In this document: positions 37,823 to 52,465 of the stretch, piece by piece | Position numbering within the stretch: the stretch's first letter is position 1 | How the letters are laid out: every line of letters begins with the position of its first letter | NCBI RefSeq assembly: GCF_001039355.2 | Contig: NW_019775770.1 | Span: 15,431-77,430, forward strand | Source of the DNA: Lingula anatina | Taxonomy: Eukaryota; Brachiopoda; Lingulata; Lingulida; Lingulidae | DNA: 62,000 nt | Direction: 5' to 3' | Program-made: the position numbers and the translations under genes | Notes under the pieces: model-generated | The model's input: the letters and a program-made list of their open reading frames with translations, nothing else | Told to the model about the DNA's origin: nothing | The model's database searches: none

Positions 37823-40534
37823 TCATTGAGATTATCACTGTATACTGGGCGTAATAAACATACAATTCAACGCCAGATGAGGGATAGCGTTTGATTTGAA
37901 GATGAACTATGAATTTTAATTGTTTCTAATTGTTTCAAATTGATGGCCATATTGTGAAAAGTGCTGAATTTCCGGGAAGTAGAAACTGGCAAGAAAAGTC
38001 AGTAATTTTTCTAACCCAAGAGAATTTAATTTTTTGTAAAAAAATACAAGAAATAACAGCAAGGTTCCAAATAGGGACCTATGGGAGTTGCAACTCTACT
38101 ACTGGCGGTTGACGCCTTCACTATATGCATTAGTTGAAAGTCAAACAAGCTTGATAATTTAGTATCATAGTTAACAAAACTTCTCAATGACTAGAAAAAG
38201 CAAAAGAGAGAGTGTTAGGCCTATTTGGCAACGCGACTGTATTGAACAAAGCCCCCTTCCAACTGCACTATCGGAAGAACGTTATCTCTACTCGGGCAGC
38301 TTATCGCGATTACAAACAAGTTGAGAGTTCGATTAATGACCAACTCATCTCTGCCATCTCCGTCCGCAGTAAATACTAGGCTAGGCTTACATATGTGAAG
38401 TCGTGGACGGATTTAAATCTCAATCTAATAACAGAAAGCCTGCGACGGAAAATCACATGCTTTCAACGCAAGCACCCTCGTGTTTCACGTTGTCTCGTGC
38501 ACACCGTCAATAGTGACGCGTGTTGGGTGTCAATAGCTCCACCAGTTGACAGCAGCACGTGTTGTTCTTTTAGGGTCACCTTTCAATACATGTGTTTTGT
38601 ATGGATCACGAGGTTCACTAGGTGTGTTAACGTAGGGCTCAACGGAGGGGGGGGGGGGGGGTCGACGCAGTGACTAACATGGGATATAAGTTCACGAGCT
38701 GAAAATGTCAACACCCGAGACTGAATCACACATATCAGACAATATTTCGTCGCGAAAGCACAGCAATAACAAAAGTATAACAAGGTGGCATGTTAAAGCG
38801 AGAACAATTTGCATAGTCATCTATATTTTAATCTATTGCGACGGTATGGGTTTAAAACCACGGGCGTTTCCAACCAGGTACGCCGAGTGTCATTGGGCCC
38901 CAGCCCAGTGAGTAACCCGCATTTCTGTGTCGCAATCTACCCAGCTCCACTTAGACTACTTAGTCAAGCACGCTGCTTGTTGAATCATCTGAGTCATGTA
39001 TTTGAATGTGTCAAAAGCCATATTGCCATAATACCGAGGTTGACCATCTGACCCGCTAATAATGCCAGGTTTAGTCAGCGAATGACATGAACAGTAACCT
39101 TGAAATTCTGCTATCTTTCGCAGATCAACTTTTTCGCGAAAACCATTCTTGGGCCATCGCAATTACCAGCTTGTGAAAAAGACCACATTCTTTGTTAGAA
39201 GAATAAACGAGCACTATGTCTGCAATAATTAATCCAATTTTTCCATAATCAGTGAATAATCAAAAGCAGTAATGAAGAACCTGAAAAATGTGCAAGACTC
39301 CAGCATGCTACTGCGCAAGTGTCCTCAGTTTGAAATTAATTCTCTATGAAATAATACCCCGTCCACTTTCTAGTTCTCGTTATAATCCGAGTTGTTTATC
39401 ACGAAGACAGCGCCGAGGTGACCACTTCACCATTAATTAGATTTTCCTAGTCGGCCATTATATTACGCTCACAATGACGGGATGACGTCAATACGTTACG
39501 TATCCGTCAAAAGTCCACCACAGGTTTATAAACGATATCCCGTCTTATATAATTTGGAATCTCAGTCCAGCACTCGTGTACGGACATTGATGAGATGGGG
39601 GGGGGGGGATTAAGGGCAGGGACAATAGGGCGTCCTTTGCTCATATATGCAAACGGTGACATGATTCACCCCGTCTGTTTTTTTTTTTTGTTTTTTTTTT
39701 TTTGTTTTTTTTACACACGATCTTTTCGTACACACGATCTTCACCCTCAAGTTACAACAAGTTGGTGCGAATTGAGCAGTAAACAGACGCCCCCCTCCCC
39801 GTCCTAGTGCTCCCTAATTACAAAAGAGTACAGATTGGCCAACACAGTGGTTTTGGCCGTTGTGGTCAGCAGCACTAGTACTTGATCGATACCATCATTT
39901 ATGTATAATTGAGAGCTGCAATGGATGCGATCAGAAAAATACGGTGTAGTATTTCGGGTATTTCGGTTTCGCTGACGCAAAACGATGAAACACGTTTACT
40001 TGATACTAGTACTGTTAGGGCTATTTGGTAATCAACCGATTTAACGTGGCTACGTCATTGTAAGTACACTACGTACTCAAGACAATCAGCGCGTGTACTT
40101 CAATTCAAATGGGATCGAATTATGTCGCTAGATTAAACAAATATGACGAACGACTTCTCATCGACCATTATTGCAAAATTTCACGCGAATCTGTAACTCC
40201 GTGGGTAAACATTGCAAATACGGCTATTTTTAGTGCCCTGAGTGTAACGCTCAGCAATTTTAGCACGGTGTATAGTATCACGACTTATATTACGTATTAC
40301 GTACAAATATTCACGGATCGGATACATGTTTAAAAGTAATTTTGCCCCCGGGGTTTCTACACGCATGAAGAGGCGTTAATGCAAGTGTAGGCTACTTTAA
40401 TGACTTACTTCTTTGACCAGCCTTTCCATTTCACCATGTATTCCGGCTTTCCCTATATAATAAAAAAGACAAGATAAGCAAAAAAAGCCATTTGAAATTT
40501 CTTTTATACGTACTTCTATTTTGCCCCCCCCCTC

Positions 40535-40568
<34 letters not shown>

Positions 40569-41055
40569 CGAGGTTATGGGACGAGAAATTACTGAAATTA
40601 CACACTTGTTACACTAATGCACTTGCTATGGCATCTTATGGGGGTTAAAAATTTCATATGTAATAGGCCTATCATGATAAACAATATATTGATATTTATT
40701 TTCGTGAGCTTGGAAACCGCACGCCGTCGCCAACGGTTATTTTTTTCAAACAGTGAGGCGATCATAATCAATAACCTACGCGTGCGCCTTTCACAAAATG
40801 AAACGCTATGTAAACAAGTTCTAACCGGCTTACCGGTAACGATAAGTACACAGAATAATACACGAGGCATATATAGTGACATACACATAAACTCACTAAA
40901 CAACCACATATGCTGGAGCTCACCTTTCTTATTCGCCGTTTGAGAATATAATCAGCCGCAAAAATCCGTTCATTAGTAGCATTTGGGGCGATGGCGTTGT
41001 AATTTGCTGCTCCTTCGCTAGCCATCCTGCTTAAGGTATTGTTGTTCACATCCAT
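32897..41055 (-). CDS. CBX: Polycomb-class chromobox protein (CBX2/4/6/7/8-like, Pc)
   Basis: Nuclear subunit of canonical PRC1; it reads trimethylated H3K27 and holds the RING1 subunit. Five coding exons, all phases consistent: 40924-41055, 40409-40452, 37306-37371, 34940-34997, 32897-33550 (317 residues). The chromodomain, residues 29-81, is split over three exons (RIFAADYILKRRIRK, GKPEYMVKWKGWSKK, HSTWEPEENILDVRLIEEY). The aromatic cage is F32, W53 and W56. An AT-hook-like KGRGRPK at 92-98 follows, as in CBX2. The C-terminal exon has a Pro/basic stretch, a variable Ser/Thr-rich middle, and the Pc box (VTVTDVTCNALTVTFLE, then SEGFFKDG). A chromoshadow domain is absent, excluding HP1. Start could be M1 or M11 (ATG at 41025). 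An acceptor-like ttctccgttctag at 41139 suggests an upstream untranslated exon. Confidence 0.92.
36296..36357. repeat. CA-rich microsatellite
   Basis: Mixed CA and CTCA units ending in a pure CA run, in a CBX intron. It also yields low-complexity open frames that are not genes. Confidence 0.85.
37733..37824. repeat. (CT)n microsatellite
   Basis: Long CT run with few interruptions, in the CBX intron between exons 40409 and 37306. Confidence 0.9.
40538..40566. repeat. (CA)n microsatellite
   Basis: Pure CA run in the first CBX coding intron. Confidence 0.9.
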
Positions 41056-41243
41056 GAGAGTGAAAAAATTATCCGTGTTAGACTTATCCAGTCGTTGTCG
41101 ATAGTGACCTGTGTCAGTGGCTCGCTCTTAGTAAATACCTAGAACGGAGAAGAGACAGTGGTCACCCTCGTGCTCAGTCCGTTGTGGTCATACAACTACT
41201 CAGCCAAAGGTAGCTGTGGTTCTCGGACCATAATATTTACTGA

Positions 41244-41251
41244 TGACGTCA
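41244..41251. promoter_or_regulatory. palindromic CRE upstream of CBX
   Basis: TGACGTCA about 190 bp upstream of the CBX start codon, the perfect binding site of CREB/ATF-type bZIP factors. It lies just outside the putative acceptor at 41139, so it is either promoter or first-intron sequence. Further perfect octamers are in CBX introns at 34722-34729 and 39483-39490. Confidence 0.5.
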
Positions 41252-41299
41252 CCTTGTTCGTCTCTCAGTGCGCCGCAGTTACTACGCACACAAACAATC

Positions 41300-44200
41300 T
41301 GCCGGCTGCGTCGAAGCACTCATTCGATTAACGATATACGCTGTGGTCTAAATCCACGCCTTCCGGGTCAGTTTTAGAACAGACAATAATTAGTATTAAA
41401 TCAACAGCTGCGTATTTAACTGCTGCCCACAAAGAGACTGAAAGTACCGCACTCGACTCCTACCTACACTGTACCTACACTGCTACCTGTATTTAGCTGA
41501 CATAAGCAATAATTACCAATTGATCCGTTCAGCTTAGGCATCGCTCCTTGCAAACGGCTGGTTAACCCACGCAACACCAAGATTCAGCGTGTGTAGGCCT
41601 ACGTGTGTGTGCTCTTGTATGTGTGTGTTGGTGTGTGTGTGTGTGAAGATTGCCCGCAATGGAAAGTTTTAAATCTACGCATACGGTTGACGACCCCGCA
41701 CAACCTACCTACATTTGTCACGCGATCACTGATGGGAAAATAACCACGAAGGTCGAGGCGACAAATTTCAAAAAATTTTGGGATAGCGACCCTAGTGTTG
41801 ATTAATGAAGTATGCCTGGCTCATTTCAGTAGAGTTCATCCATGTGACACACAAGATGACCCTTACTGGTCTTCATGGCTAAAAATAAGTGATTGTGCCC
41901 ATTATTTCTTAGGAGCCCGAACCGCTAAATTTTCACAATGACAAGGTGTGGTGGTGCGTGCGTGTTGTATCATATTAAGACAAAACCACAAAAACACAGG
42001 TAGAGAAGAGATAACGGTACATCGTTATTTGTCAAGTTTGCGTTCGTTGTTTACGTTTTTCTTAAAGCGCAAGTTAAAAATGGGCGCCCAGCAACAGTCA
42101 GTCCACTGCGTTGTGCAATTCAGAGGTAAAACCCTCTTCTGAAAAATAAATTATCTTTATCTATATGGTCCACACGATTTAATGCGTCATAAATGTTACA
42201 CTTAAAACGACAGGATGGACTGAGATTTTGATGGATTATGTCAGATTACAAGCAGCAGTGTCTAGGGAGATGAAGGCTAGATTTCTTGCCACACATTTCA
42301 CACGGATACGATGAAGTTTCAGAACCGTTTTCAGGATGAAAAGATTTGCGTGCACATTTCCTCATTAACGATTTTAACGAGCAAGATACAGGGTGTTTGT
42401 AAACTTAAGTACGTTAATGAAGACAGAGTGAAGCCTGTGTACATTTCTAGATAATTTAAGTAGATAGTGTCGCCCCCGTTTTGAAATTGAAAAAAAAAAG
42501 CAAAAAAGAAAAAAAATGTCAGTGGCATGTGTATGTAGGTCGCTTTGGTTGTCAATTCAAATTTTAGGAGGAACGCCCTCTGTTAATTATTTCGCTATAT
42601 CCATGTCAAATCGTTGGCATATTTCCAACATTCATATTAATCAGGACCTTTTGATTCAATGTTTGGTTACTCATCACTGGGTTGCAATTTGATATTACAT
42701 CTTGGTATACGAAAACTATTGAAGATAATCCTCAACGCTCGGCGATCAGCACACTTAGTAAATAATTTATTAAAAATGAAAAATTAGGGTTGTGCGTTGT
42801 GAATGAAGGCTGCGTAAAAAAAAAAAAAAAAAGAAGAACGATCTATCGTTTCCATACCGAGTTTGGTTATTAAGAAATTACACCACACCCCTGTAACTTG
42901 CAACTATTTCAAATAGTGGTGAATCATTCCATAAGAAAAGGGTCGAGTCATTCACACCTGATCTAACACGTGCACGCGCTCGCTGCGTCATCACCCGTTT
43001 TATCACGACGAACCTTCTGGAAGTAAGCACAGACAGCATTTTGCTGACTAAAAAAGTACATTTGCTCTTTCTGCCTTGGGGTCTACCGAGGGAAATTCCC
43101 GAGTGTGACCGAGTAGTATGTAAGAAGGACATAATAGGCGTGAATTCCCATACTGTCACACTTAAGCTTAAAATTAAAAAAAAAACTATCTGTCACATAT
43201 TAAACTGCCACATCTTAAACACGAAAATGTATGCCTACAGTTTGAGGAACACTTTTAAAAGATAAGGCGACTGTTGAACCATTACATAATGTCATTTAGG
43301 CCTAATTCAACTTTGACCGGTCGTTATCTCTATCAGTCGAAATCTGAAAGAAAAGGCATTAGAAAATGGGTCACAACACACATCAACCGAACTTATTTAG
43401 TCGATTTAAAAAATTTTTTTGTCCAAACCGGCTTATAACATTCCGATCTTTAAAATGGCGGCACGGCCATCGTCACAAAAATCGTCTAGGAGGGATTAAG
43501 TCTTTGTTCTTTTTTCAGTATAGAGAAAAGATTTCATATTTATCTGATACTGATACAGGTCAACAAGAAAGTAAAGCTTAAACAAGTGCAAAAATGTGTG
43601 TATGAAGACATTTTCTTCAATATCTCCACCCCCCCACCCCTCATTTTACTGTTATTTCTATCTCATTGAAAAATACTAAACGGCTACATGAGATAATACA
43701 GATCGAGTTAATGCTTATCAAAAACAAAAAACAGACTGATTTGTCTGGCAAATGTTATAGAAATGTCGACATTGTTATATTTAGATCTCATGGCTAAATG
43801 CGGTATGATCGAGTATGAGACAAGAGTAGGCCTATGTTTCGCAAGACAGTGCACTTTTTCATTGTCATTAGATCAGTTCTCATAAGTATAGACTGACGAA
43901 GAGGCCGTGGTGGGAATACACAAGGGCTATCAATCGATTATTTTAGTCAAATTTAAAAAAAACTATTTATTGCACAAACTCTAAATAGAGCTATATTTTT
44001 CCAACAGCGCTATATTTTACTATCAACGAAGAATTTGTAGAAAGTGTGTATTATCCTTAAAAGTTTTAATGAAATCTTACAAAATAAATCAGTTTAAAAT
44101 GCTGTCAACAATTGCTTACAGGTTTTAATTCAGAAAAATAAAGCTATTCGGTGAGAAATACTGATCGTCACCTGCAGTAGAATTACATGACACCAACACC

Positions 44201-47200
44201 CAATGCGGCAAGTGTCAGACGACAGATGTCTATTAATATTCCTAAAAACCAATTTGCCGACATCACATCAGGCACCTTAATTTTTGTATGGACATTGCCC
44301 TTTAACAATGTCGTGCTCTGTTCGGAACTGATGCCACCTGCTTGGTAACACATTGAATGAGGGCCAAGATTTTGAAACCATCTGTGTTTCTATATATATT
44401 TGGGTTACAAACATCTCACTCTTTAAAGGTCATTCTAAGACAAAAAAAAAAATGAAATAAAAGGCAGAAAATAATAACAGCAATACAAAAGAGCAAAACT
44501 AAATAGGTTGACATGACCCTGTGTTCTTTTTGTTCTGATATAGGGTAAAACGATCATGCAGATATGTATCAATAAATAAGAAAGGAAAATTTGACGCTAT
44601 CACTCCCTAGCAACCTTTTTCTTTTGTGAAAAAGACTGCAACAATCTTGAACACGGTAGATTAAGCCTTCGACGCCAACGTCTTGATACATGATAAGTTC
44701 TATTAATTCTCCTAGATAATGCATTTCAATTATACTGATAATTTATAAACAAAATATAACATAGAACGTTTTGATAACATTGCCACAGGTTACACCATTG
44801 GCAAACGTGAAGAGAACGTTATTGTAACGTTCTACACTGTCATTGTTATTATCATTGTTCCCCGAAACGTTACCAGCACTTTCTTTTTAAGTACATAATA
44901 AATTTTGACAGAATTTACAAATTATATGGGATACAAGCCTCTAACACTGTTTGATCTACACGAAGCGGCTAATTAAAGAGGGGGTTGGAAATAGTTGGTG
45001 GCTAAAACCGTGTGGATTTTAGGGCCTTCGGACTGTCGGTACGTACCCGAATAAACCGACATGTGATGAAAAGCTTAAATGAAGTATACTGTATACCATG
45101 TTCTAGTGTTCATTACTTCCGGGAAGGATTAAATAGACATCAATATTGATGAGCATTATCAAAATAATTAAAATATGTTTTTTAACAAAGTTTATTCAAG
45201 AGAAACGGAGGCCAAGCGCTAGAAGCATTATTTGCTCTCCTTGAAGACCAAGAAAAGCTGTTTTTAAAGTAATCATGATAGATGCAATTATTTGATGTTT
45301 CTGATAAACCGATGAACTGAATTATTTCAACTTCATTTTAAGAAATGTATTCCAGTAAACTTGATTGCAAAGTCGGCTAACACAGGACAGGAATGATTTG
45401 AGTGAAATGAGTTCCTTTGAGTAGTAATTTACGGTCATCTGATCCTATCCATATGAAGGTCTACCTACTACTAATCGGTATACCAGGATCATATCTTAAT
45501 ATATTATAGATAAATAATAAATTCTTCAGTAGACTTTACCAAGGTAAATTAACAAGATATATCGATCAAAAGAATTAAAATAAAATACATATCTTACCAA
45601 ATAGACAAATACACTGGTGATCTACTGGGCCATGTGGCCCTATTTTTTTCATATGTTCTCTACTTGTTCTCTACCGTTCCAAGAACTGACAAAATTTTCA
45701 TTAATAACATTTTCCAAATGTTAAGGTACCACAAATCCAACGTAACTTCAATGTTCTCAGGGGATTCTTTTGTTCGCTGTTCGCTTCCGATAATGCTTAT
45801 CAGTAAGAATTTAGTACGAAAATTAATAGTCCTTACTGCACATGAGTAGAACTGGTTGTCCTACGCTAAGGAAGGTGGTAAGATTACCGCCATGTTAAAT
45901 TTGGGGCCATCTTTTTTGTGCACATTTACATACTGTCGCAGGATGCTATTTGTTCCGATATTTCACCTTGTCACTGATTTTACCAATCAATTACTTGAAC
46001 ATTAGATAGGTATCTTTTGATCATTTGACCAATGGATTTTTGTTTATCAGATGTATATAAATGTCGGATGGTGCATATCTCACTAGGTCATTGGTATTGA
46101 TACAGTGGATTTACATGGGTTTTGGTTTATTTCGAAGAAAAGATATTAACATCCATCCAATTAACAGTCGATAGTAAAATTCTGCCCAGGATGCTTTACA
46201 AATATTAATAAAACATCTGAACTGCTTAATTTACCTCTCATCAAAGATAATGCATTTTACTAAGAATATCTTAAAGAGTATCTTGAGTATAAAATAATTT
46301 TTTCTCTGATTATCAGTGTTGCTTAATAAAACTCGAATTTTACTCAGCATGTCTTAAAGAGAAATTTAGTGTTCTCTCTCAGTATTGTTTAGCCAAGCGA
46401 CGACAGTATATTGCGGACAGTATAAAGGAAGGCAAGAATCATCCACATGTGCACAGCGATTCGCGTCATCAAATCCCATCTAAAGAAACGACGTAAAACG
46501 AGTGGGCGACGCTGGATCATCCAAACAAATCAGAGAAAAGGTCTGGACTTTTCACCTTTATATCTAAAACAAAAGAACCCCTACCCAAACAACAGTTCAC
46601 TCATAAACCTTGTTCAAAGTATCTGGTTTGGTGACTTGACGTATGAAATTGGCCTTGGAAGGAATGATTATGAAAGACCGGTACTATCTATTTCCCGTTA
46701 CGGTATCAAAATGCTGAAAATGCGTCACAATAAATACGCCTTCGGCTATAATCCCCTATTGTATTTTGTTACAAAATACACAAAATGCGTTAAATTTTTT
46801 TTTTAATTCTAAGTTGTCTAAGTTCTTTGTTGTTCAGCAGTAGATATGTACATTTAAGATTTTATAAATGCATATCAACAGCGACGGCTGTGTATTAATT
46901 AATCTTTTTATTATCTATGGATCTCTAAAAATATCCCCAATGTGCAGCTGTCACACCATCCTCTCCCACTCGTTTTCTTGGAAACCCATGCTGACTTTTC
47001 CTAAATAGGCAATGGAATATAACCCCAAGAAGAAGAACTTAGTAAAGATTTTTTCAAATAAACGAAACATACATCTCGGGGTAAGTTTAGCAATCTGTCC
47101 AGTTAATATTGTCTAGACTTGCGTGACAGGACCGTGGTGAGTATATGGATCAGTATTTACAGTTGACACCAACAGACCATATATATATCAGCTTAACCCT

Positions 47201-48316
47201 ATAAATAAATTTTAGACAAAATATTTGAGTGATGTCAAGATTTTATACAATTTTCTAGAACTTACTAACCATTAGTTCCTAGCTTGTGTACCAAATAAGG
47301 AAACGCGCGCTGAATGGTAACATGTTTTAAGGTTATTTATACATTACTTTTAATTTCCCTTGTATTTTAGAAACAAGCACAATTTATTTCTTATCATATA
47401 AGTAACAAGCTTACATTTATTCGATATCAAAGACCTATTCCTCGCTATAGTGTGGTGGAATGGAGATCATATGGAATGTCTCAAAACGGCCCACGGACTA
47501 TTAAGACAATTTAACACAAAGTTACACTATTCTCCATTGGCATCGACGACCAAGTATCTACGGCACAGGTTTATTAAATAAGCTGAATATGTACGTCATT
47601 AGCGTAATCTTAGCATAAAAGCAGCTGCTGTTGATTTCACACGCAGACACCTCTGTACTGATATAGGCTATAATATACGTGTGTCGCCGCTCGACGCATG
47701 TGTTTAATTGAAATCAACTATGTTATAACATTTTACAATCACCTAAACAAACAGATTTAAGAGTATGAAGCAGCTGTGCAATTAAAATATTAATTACCAA
47801 CGGCTGACCAACGCTCAGTCTTATTAGATAACAAAAGACGCTCATATTTCCGTTATTTAAACCGTGGCCATTATATACCTGTCAACTATATAAAACGAAA
47901 ACAGATATTGAGTTATTTTAGTGTGTCATTGAAAAAAAGAGTAGTAAATGAGAGAGACACGCTAATCAGTAGTTGTTTGGTGAAAACAACTCTTGACAAA
48001 ATAAATCGAAATCAAAATATAAGCGTAGGGAAAATTACGTTAAATTCAATTTCCATCATTACTCATTAGAAATTGCATAATTATAGGGAAAAAACGACTG
48101 TATGTTTATTGGATATGTTTTGTGTTGAACAGGAAGTCGAAATGCACGGGGCTAATGTCAGTAGTTTTTGATATGTACATCCTTTCTGTTTATCTCCATT
48201 CCTAACCACACTAAAAGACTCCAGGAAATACTACTTCCTTGTAAACTGCACACGGAAATCTGATAGAAACCTCGCCCCAGCAAAACCATTTCGCCATTCC
48301 CTCAATTATTATATAA
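41300..48316. other. long gene-poor stretch
   Basis: AT-rich, no exon recognised on either strand. The longest open frame, 46447-46806 (+), has no family resemblance or splice support. A short poly-A run is near 42817-42832 and a GT microsatellite near 41625-41645. It may be the upstream intron or the 5' flank of CBX. Confidence 0.45.
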
Positions 48317-48573
48317 AGACCCCATTCCCATACCTATATCGATCTATCAGGATCGATCCATCTCCGAGGAGATTCTCGCTAAATTGCATTCAGCTTAAGT
48401 GGCTTAGATGCCTGGCACACCTACTGAAGCTGCGAAACCATATTTAATTACCCCCTAACAGCTTCAGTAGACGTGCCAGACATCAGAGCCACTTAAGGTG
48501 AATGCAATTTAGCGAGAAACCCCTCGGAGTTGGATCGATCCTACTAGATTGTTCTACGTATTGGAACGGGGTC
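48317..48573. mobile_element. Harbinger-type MITE, family B copy 3
   Basis: 257 bp, the same length as the 5531 copy. Flanked by TAA (48314-48316 and 48574-48576). The arms share AGGATCGATCCATCTCCGAG, ctcgctaaatt and cagcttcagtag, with a central attaccccct. Non-coding. Confidence 0.75.
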
Positions 48574-48576
48574 TAA

Positions 48577-51500
48577 GTCATTAGTTGGCATTGATCCCTT
48601 AGCCCCCCCTTTCCCGCTGTTGGAATAAATGAATAAGGAAATACGTAAGCAAAATGAAGTGAGATGTAAAATACGTAAGTGGTCGGGAGCTTTATTAATG
48701 AAAAGTGGGCAGAAATTATTTATCATCAAGTAGTACGAAGGCGACTTTAGTAATAGAAAGACCGGTGATTGAAGTAAGTGTTTCAAAGCCAATGAACTCC
48801 TACACTGAGAGCAATAACAGAATACCATGTCGTAGAAAATACCACAAGGGAATAATAAATGCGGAAAATTGAATTGGCCATGTCGTTCTGTAAGCCGCGT
48901 GGTCTATTATCAGTCAATTGATGGCATTTCACTATTTAGATATTGTATTTTGCTTTGTGAATAGTGGATACTTTCGTCTTATACCTGTGAATTGTGAATA
49001 ATTTACTCCTTCACTTATCCTTTATTTAACCTTGAAGGCCATCTAGCAAATATTAAACCTTATTGCAGCAATCGTTATTAGAGTATCGATAGAAGAAGAT
49101 ACGGCAAATATAAATTTAAACGAAAGAAAGGTAAACCTTCCATAAAGTCAAAAGACTCCCACCCCCTCGGGAGCACTATAGTTACAGTATGTTAAGGTGT
49201 TTTGTCTCAAACGTAGACTACAAATGTAGACAAAGATGATTGTTAGTATGGGATGTTATGTCCGGCCATCATCGACGTGAGTATCGACCAGAAGAATTTT
49301 GTAACATAAATGTGAGCTTTCGGGTTCCGTTTTCGGTATAACGGCATTGAAGGGAAAAACCCGAGGGTGGGTCAGCCTACATGACAGTTCTGCTGACGAC
49401 ACTTTCTGACCCGTGAAACTCAGAGGACGACTGACGTCACGCTACAGACCAACGCCTGCACTTACATGTAGGTGGAGGTTTCCATATAACTATACGATAT
49501 CACCGTTTAATGAACAACTCAACAAACAGTATATAACTTTATGTCAGTATATTTGCACACACGTCATAGGCCAAGCAAATGATTTTGCTTCATAAACAAA
49601 ATTTAGCAGTTTAGAGCCGTGGCTATAAAGACAAAGTAGACGCACCGGATACTGTATCAAACTACACATACTTGTGTATATAAACATGAATGTCTATATA
49701 ACTCAACTATAGCAGATATGTGTACAAAAATTACGTTTCACTGACGTCTCTTCATTGGTTGTACTCTGGACGCTTTTTGCTTGGACTTATAAAAGATATC
49801 ATCCATAAACTAAATGGTAGTGTGCTGTATGAACGCCTTCACAGCGCCTTACCTTGTAATGTTCCTCAATCGGTCTCTGGAATGGCGTTTATTAAACGAT
49901 ATATTAGTGATATTTAAACGATAATGAGAGGAATATTTTCATTTCCGATTGTTCCTAGTCCTAGTCGTACCACACTGGGCACTTTTCTGACGCAAGTATT
50001 GGGATTTTGTTTTCACTATTTTATTTGCAATCTATGTTAGTGTTATTAGACTTGTTAAAAGACTGCTTTTTATAGCAGGGGATTTTTTTCGTTTTGAATA
50101 CAGACGTTTTAGTTTAGTGATGCCTGACAAAGGAACTCAGACTCGGGTTTTTTAGAGGTAAAAGAGATATTTGGTGGGAAGCTGTGTTTCAGCTGTTTTT
50201 GACCTCGTGTAGGATATTTTTCCCATGACGACTACTGTCGGGGTCACATTTCCTTTTCGCTCAAACAAATGTATTCACAGATCAAGAATTTTCGTCTTAA
50301 TATCAGTCCTGGGTGTGATCACATACTTAATGTCTTCCACACCTTTAACCACACATAGTATGTAAACTATGTAAAGCTAATTCTAAACAAAACTCAAAAT
50401 AATTTGACTCAAGAAAAATTAGAAATGCTAGAATTTAATATAGGATTTAAAACATGCTTCAGACTCAGTATCTTCAAGACCACTTAGTTATTTATATAAG
50501 TCATATTAGGCACACGTAGACCTAGCAATCTAGAGTATGCGTTTTTTACTGTAAAAGAATTACGTACATGTAGTCCTTTTACACAGCTCTACGATCTAAG
50601 TGTTTTAAATATCCAATATTTTCATATCAATTGTTGGTCATTAATGTACACAGGCCCCATGGCCAATGACTAAACAATTATACATTTTATTCTTTCTTTT
50701 CTCATATTTAGACTTAGGTGAGAAACTGAAAGCATTAAAAAATTACTCGTTACCGAACTACGATATAACTTGGTCTGCCATTCGACATACATTTTGCATT
50801 CATCGGTTATCAATACAAAAGAATAACGGAAGGGAATTTCGTTGTCTTCTTCTATTAAATAAACTACGTTTATAACGTCTCCTAAAAGAGAAGTTGTAGC
50901 TTTAATAATGACAATAAATAAATATATCGAATCCAAACAAGAAGAAAAGATTCACCAAAAGGAACAAAAAAGAAAAGGGGGAAAGATTGCCGTTGCTACT
51001 GAGAATTCCCTATTGTGGACAAGGCTGTTAATATGAAACGTTTTCCTCGTGTCACCAAAACATTCCAGTGGGTAGCTTTAGCATATAGATCACTGCGTCC
51101 TTGATTTTTTAATATATATAGACATTCTTCATGAAGGTAATAATAAAAAAGACGAAAAAAAAAACCATCAGCGCCCTTATGATCAAGCTTGGTACTTTCG
51201 CTTCCAACAGAGAAGCAACGAAGAATAGTTTGCTTTCGGTGTTTATGAGACATGTAATAATCAAACACAGGAAGCAAAGCGTTACTATTGGAAACATAGT
51301 CAAAAACTCACATATACACCCCTCTCAATACAAAAATATTGTGATTTTGACATGTAAATAAATTATTGCCAAAAATAATGAAAAAAAATTAAAACACCCA
51401 AAATAGAAAAGCCCCTTTGTGTGGTTCATCTTTCTCAGTTATATGTTTGAGAAATGTGTAATAAAAATCACTTTTGTCGGCCAGTGAAGACTGTCATAGG

Positions 51501-52441
51501 CCTTATTGTGCGCTAAGAATAAAGGAAGATGTTCGATAGTCAGGTAAACAAGATGTCAATATTGGTTGTTGATTGAAGAAAAATGATTGTTTTATATTTT
51601 TGTCGTGTTTGAAAGGTTATTTTCACCAAATAGACATTAGGGAATTCTATAAATACGCTTTGACGTCATTAGAGACCACTGTACATAGGAAGTTGCATGA
51701 AAGGTGTCATCGTCCTTTTACATCAAAATCAATCACATCTTTTTCACTTACAAAATAACCTGTCTATAAACCATAAAAATAAAACAAAATAATTAAATAC
51801 AAATAAATTAATAAATAATTGTCGGAAGTCACGTATTAGAAACTTGCACAATAATCTATTGTTTAAACAACAGACTTGATTGTTTTTTAATATCAGACTC
51901 AGATTAATAATATTCATCTTCACTTATTGATTGCCCCCACACCTATACCGGCTGACTTTATACGATCATCAGAAAGTGTAAAGAAATAATGTCCTCTGCT
52001 GCTTTGTGTACGCATAGCTAAGCGGGTTCTATCTCCTTGGTGAGTACCAGACTTAAATTACGTCTAGTACGCAAATAGTACGTAAATACCAGATCCAAAA
52101 AAGCTCAGTGGGCCTATATGGGATACCAACCGAACTGTTTAGGCTAACAGCACCAAAAATAGCACACCCAACCACGCACATCCTGAATCTATTTCTAATA
52201 TATGGAATATTTCCAGACATCTGAAATGGGCAAGAGTCGCGACCCACGCACCACGGACGGCAAGTCCGGAGACTTTTCAGACCAATTATCATCCTGTCAA
52301 CACTATCAAAATAGTAAACGTGATGCATTCTGTGCATACTGAGTCTCACAAACCACAACCTCCTCCATTTTAGTCATTCAACTTTGGTTTTCAGAAATTT
52401 TTTTCACTTAAAACCGCGGCAGCATACATGTATATAACAGC
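48577..52441. other. gene-poor stretch
   Basis: No exon recognised. It contains perfect CRE octamers at 49432-49439 and 51661-51668. Open frames on both strands are short and AT-driven. Confidence 0.45.
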
Positions 52442-52465
52442 TAAGGGTGCTTTCCCAGAGATTTA

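Noticed and set aside
40928-41055. HP1-type chromobox gene
   Set aside because: No chromoshadow domain; the C-terminus is a Pc box and the region after the chromodomain has an AT-hook, as in Polycomb-class CBX.
46447-46806. 119-codon + strand open frame, the longest outside the recognised genes
   Set aside because: No family motif, no Kozak or splice support, basic and AT-driven composition; best explained as chance.
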